NCBI GenBank assembly: GCA_006969385.1
Contig: CP030884.1
Coordinates: 1,240,001 to 1,304,000 of the forward strand
DNA from: Planctomycetaceae bacterium
Lineage (GTDB): Bacteria; Planctomycetota; Phycisphaerae; UBA1845; UTPLA1
Direction: 5' to 3'
Length of the DNA: 64,000 nt
The notes beneath the pieces are model-generated. The model was not told the origin of the DNA. It did no database searches and was given only the letters and a program-made list of their open reading frames with translations. A program made the position numbers and the translations under genes. Shown one piece after another: positions 62,226 to 64,000 of the stretch. Position 1 is the first letter of the stretch; each line of letters starts with the position of its first letter.

Positions 62226-63140
62226 ATGCGACGATTGGCAATCTACATCGATGACCACCGGTTCGAGTTCGCCGATTGGGATGGCGAGCAAGGCGTCATT
62301 TGCAACGGCCGAGCGACGACGTCCGCAGGCATTCAATTGCTCAATCAGCATCTGCGCGATCACACCACTTCGCAATCCTTCGGCGATGTCGTTGTTCGCC
62401 ATCAGCAGAATCATCCCAAATCGACCGAACTGCCGGTCGAGCTTACCGATCTGCTCAAAAGGCTGCCTGCCGTGCGTTTTGCGGGTAACCACCCGCGCGA
62501 GAGCGCGATCTTCGGCTGGGCGCGATCGATTGCCATTCAAGAACGCAAGCCAACCAGCACCGTTATCGATGCAACGAAAGAGGTCGCTCGGATACTGTCC
62601 TACGACCTACGCCGAGAACGTTGCGACGATCGAACGATGTCGCGATCGGCTCTTGGGAACGACTGCGACGTATCGAATGACGTCTGCCTCGCGCTGGTGC
62701 CGGACAAATCCGCAGCCGATTTCCCAGGCCTCGATTCTTTGCCTATCGCAGCGCGACAGCTCATATGCACTCCCCAAAAAGGCAACTTCGCCCTCGGCTT
62801 GTTGCATAGCGATATCGTGATTCGCGAATCTGCCGACATTCCTTCCGACGCCGACGACCGCACGATCGAAGCGCTCATGGCCGCCACCATGGACACCGTC
62901 TTCGACGCCATCACGTCGCTCGGCTATGACCTCGACAACGGCATATGCCAGCGCGAATTGGAGTATCTAAACACGGCAACCGGCACATCGACTGTGATCG
63001 AACCGGAGATGCGCATCGACGGCGCTGCTTTAATCGAGCGCGTTGCGCGTGCTCAATCGTGGGACCCGGCCCAAATCGAAATCAAGCGCGTTGTCGTCAC
63101 CGGCATCATCGAACCGATGCGGCCCGATGGCCTACGTTGA
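62226..63140 (+). CDS. Unrecognised soluble protein
   Basis: A 304-residue protein without signal peptide or membrane helix. The N-terminal 35 residues look like a small beta sheet (RRLAIYIDDHRFEFADWDGEQGVI). The middle is mixed alpha/beta, with a segment ESAIFGWARSIAIQERK. The C-terminal third contains AALIERVARAQSWDPAQIEIKRVVVTG. No domain or catalytic motif is recognised. It has normal codon use for this region and its own terminator (63164-63198), so it is a real gene. Divergent from the membrane glycosyltransferase-like gene. Confidence 0.6.
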   Translation: MRRLAIYIDDHRFEFADWDGEQGVICNGRATTSAGIQLLNQHLRDHTTSQSFGDVVVRHQQNHPKSTELPVELTDLLKRLPAVRFAGNHPRESAIFGWARSIAIQERKPTSTVIDATKEVARILSYDLRRERCDDRTMSRSALGNDCDVSNDVCLALVPDKSAADFPGLDSLPIAARQLICTPQKGNFALGLLHSDIVIRESADIPSDADDRTIEALMAATMDTVFDAITSLGYDLDNGICQRELEYLNTATGTSTVIEPEMRIDGAALIERVARAQSWDPAQIEIKRVVVTGIIEPMRPDGLR

Positions 63141-63163
63141 GCTTCCAACGTCCATCAAAATAA

Positions 63164-63198
63164 AAAGTCCGCGCGACCCATTGCGGATCGCGCGGACT
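63164..63198. terminator. Bidirectional terminator between convergent genes
   Basis: AAGTCCGCGCGA (63164-63175) and TCGCGCGGACTT (63187-63198) form a 12-base-pair stem. On the plus strand it ends in AAATCTTCG. On the minus strand it is followed by TTTATTTTGATGG, a better T tract. It can serve both the 62226 gene and the small protein gene on the other strand. Confidence 0.75.
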
Positions 63199-63287
63199 TA
63201 AATCTTCGCTTACAATAATTCTCGGACGGCATCGCGCGTCGCGAACGTAACCCGCGACGGCTCAGCCTCGCGTCGAAAGCCCTCGGC

Positions 63288-63482
63288 TTAAATCGTGTTG
63301 ACGATGTCGAGCGCGGCAGAGCCCAATAGCGAGCGCACCGGGATCAGAAAGATATCCCACCACAGGATACTGCCCGCCAGCGCGGCGCCGGTCGTAAAAG
63401 GATCGCAACCGACCATCAGGGGCGTCACGACTACGAGGCCAGCCGAATAGACCATACCTTTTATCTTCGTCTTGAACTTCAT
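63288..63482 (-). CDS. Small lipoprotein-like membrane protein
   Basis: A 64-residue protein with a basic N-terminus (MKFKTKIKG), a hydrophobic signal-like helix (MVYSAGLVVVTPLMVGC, lipobox-like end at C25) and a second hydrophobic segment (ILWWDIFLIPVRSLLG). It could be a small lipoprotein or a two-helix membrane protein. No family known. A terminator lies downstream and another small hydrophobic protein gene lies upstream on the same strand. Confidence 0.55.
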   Translation of the reverse strand: MKFKTKIKGMVYSAGLVVVTPLMVGCDPFTTGAALAGSILWWDIFLIPVRSLLGSAALDIVNTI

Positions 63483-63605
63483 CTCAATTCACCCTCAGCG
63501 AGAATATGTCTGTGCCGCCGTCGCTTGTGCGCGCGGGCAATGTGGTTACCTGTCAACGGTCGCAAGCCTAGCTGAGGCATCAGCCAGCCAACAAACCGAA
63601 ACGAT

Positions 63606-63755
63606 TTAGAAACCGACGATGTTGGTTTCGATACCGATCAACCCGAAAAGAAAGTTGAAGATGTCGGCATAAAAGTCGAGCACCTGCACGAAAAACCCGG
63701 ATGGGAAGATCGAGAAAAAGGTCTCAACCAACGTTCGCAAGAATGGCATTTCCAT
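63606..63755 (-). CDS. 49-residue hydrophobic small protein
   Basis: The reading frame starts at an ATG (63755) with GAGGA about 12 bases upstream and reads MEMPFLRTLVETFFSIF, then PSGFFVQVLDFYADIFNFLF and GLIGIETNIVGF. It is strongly hydrophobic and aromatic-rich, with one or two membrane-interacting helices. It resembles no known toxin or secretion factor that I can name. The tandem arrangement with the 64-residue gene on the same strand suggests a shared transcript. Evidence is the ribosome-binding site and clean composition only. Confidence 0.45.
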   Translation of the reverse strand: MEMPFLRTLVETFFSIFPSGFFVQVLDFYADIFNFLFGLIGIETNIVGF

Positions 63756-63853
63756 AACGGTTATGTCCTCGTGTCAAAAAGGGTTCGCGCTGGAGGTCAC
63801 GCGAACAGGTCCCCTCAGATCTTGGCGGGCGGCACTGGGCCGACAGCTTTATT

Positions 63854-64000
63854 CTAACGATTTCGGCGGCGCTTTCGTAGGCGCAGCGCCGAGATTCCAC
63901 ACAACGTGAGCGTCAACATTAACGGACACGTCGCACCGCAAACCGGCGAGTGGAAGAGCAGGCTGAACAACAGGTTGAGCGACGGGTTGTCAGAATCGCA
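63854..64000 (-). CDS. C-terminal end of a surface protein with membrane-anchor tail, runs off window
   Basis: An open frame entering from the right edge, ending at the TAG at 63854-63856. The 48 visible residues end with a Cys/Pro motif (CGATCPL), a hydrophobic helix (MLTLTLCGISALRL) and an Arg-rich tail (RKRRRNR). This tripartite layout is that of C-terminal sorting signals such as those used by exosortases or rhombosortases, although the recognition motif differs from PEP. Only the C-terminus is visible, so nothing can be said of the function. Confidence 0.5.
   Translation of the reverse strand, partial: CDSDNPSLNLLFSLLFHSPVCGATCPLMLTLTLCGISALRLRKRRRNR

Noticed and set aside
1..64000. tRNA, rRNA or riboswitch genes
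   Set aside because: I looked for T-loop and CCA-adjacent patterns and conserved rRNA segments in the gaps and found none that I could support; a covariance-model search would be needed to exclude them.

Overview
The window looks like chromosomal DNA of a moderately GC-rich, flagellated Gram-negative-type bacterium, most probably a member of the Planctomycetota (perhaps a Phycisphaerae-like lineage). This is inferred from a PEP-CTERM protein, an LPS-export ATPase, a signal peptidase I with a zinc-ribbon insert, a membrane protein with a C-x2-C / CPEC ribbon, and a high density of short hairpin repeats between genes. No rRNA, tRNA or CRISPR array was recognised.

Layout. 1-1200: gene remnants (an unrecognised partial gene, an RHS-repeat fragment) and a small membrane protein. 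1421-8000: housekeeping and accessory genes (purple-acid-phosphatase-like phosphoesterase, AmmeMemoRadiSam radical SAM enzyme, PEP-CTERM protein, GlmU-family nucleotidyltransferase, OleA-like thiolase). 8048-9750: an AT-richer island with two unrecognised genes and a REP-associated tyrosine transposase enclosed by 38-bp perfect inverted repeats. 9802-12420: a glutamate-synthase-like flavoprotein and a zinc-ribbon membrane protein.

12423-42941 is one of the main features: about 30 kb on the minus strand encoding flagellar assembly and its control. Read in the direction of transcription it contains: TPR protein, FlgN-like chaperone, histidine kinase, NtrC-type regulator // flgB flgC fliE fliF fliG fliH fliI fliJ motE-like fliK flgD flgE flbD // fliL fliN fliO fliP fliQ fliR flhB flhA flhF flhG, a small membrane protein, fliA and an acidic small protein. 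I find a hairpin terminator after the regulator and another after flbD. Each is followed by a sigma-54 (-24/-12) promoter match, before flgB and before fliL. This fits a hierarchy in which the kinase/regulator pair activates sigma-54 to make the basal body, hook and export gate, and FliA (sigma-28) then serves late genes that lie elsewhere. fliM, motA, motB and flagellin are not in the window. flgE carries an apparent one-base deletion in a six-base homopolymer, so its conserved C-terminus is in another frame.

43586-64000 is a mixed region: an AMMECR1-like/toroid protein coupled to a diacylglycerol-kinase-family gene, signal peptidase I, LptB, two exported lipoprotein-like proteins, an AIM24-family protein, a VOC protein, a nucleotide-sugar dehydrogenase, two multi-pass glycosyltransferase-like membrane proteins, an alkaline-phosphatase-superfamily enzyme, and several small or unrecognised genes. 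A 216-bp nested inverted repeat lies at 58266-58481.

Short palindromic repeats of several families are scattered through the intergenic gaps, above all at junctions of the flagellar genes. The most abundant (hairpin CACCGGTTTGTAACCGGTG and close variants) occurs ten times, always in the same orientation. In places these repeats are read through by open frames and give false N-terminal extensions; start sites have been corrected accordingly.
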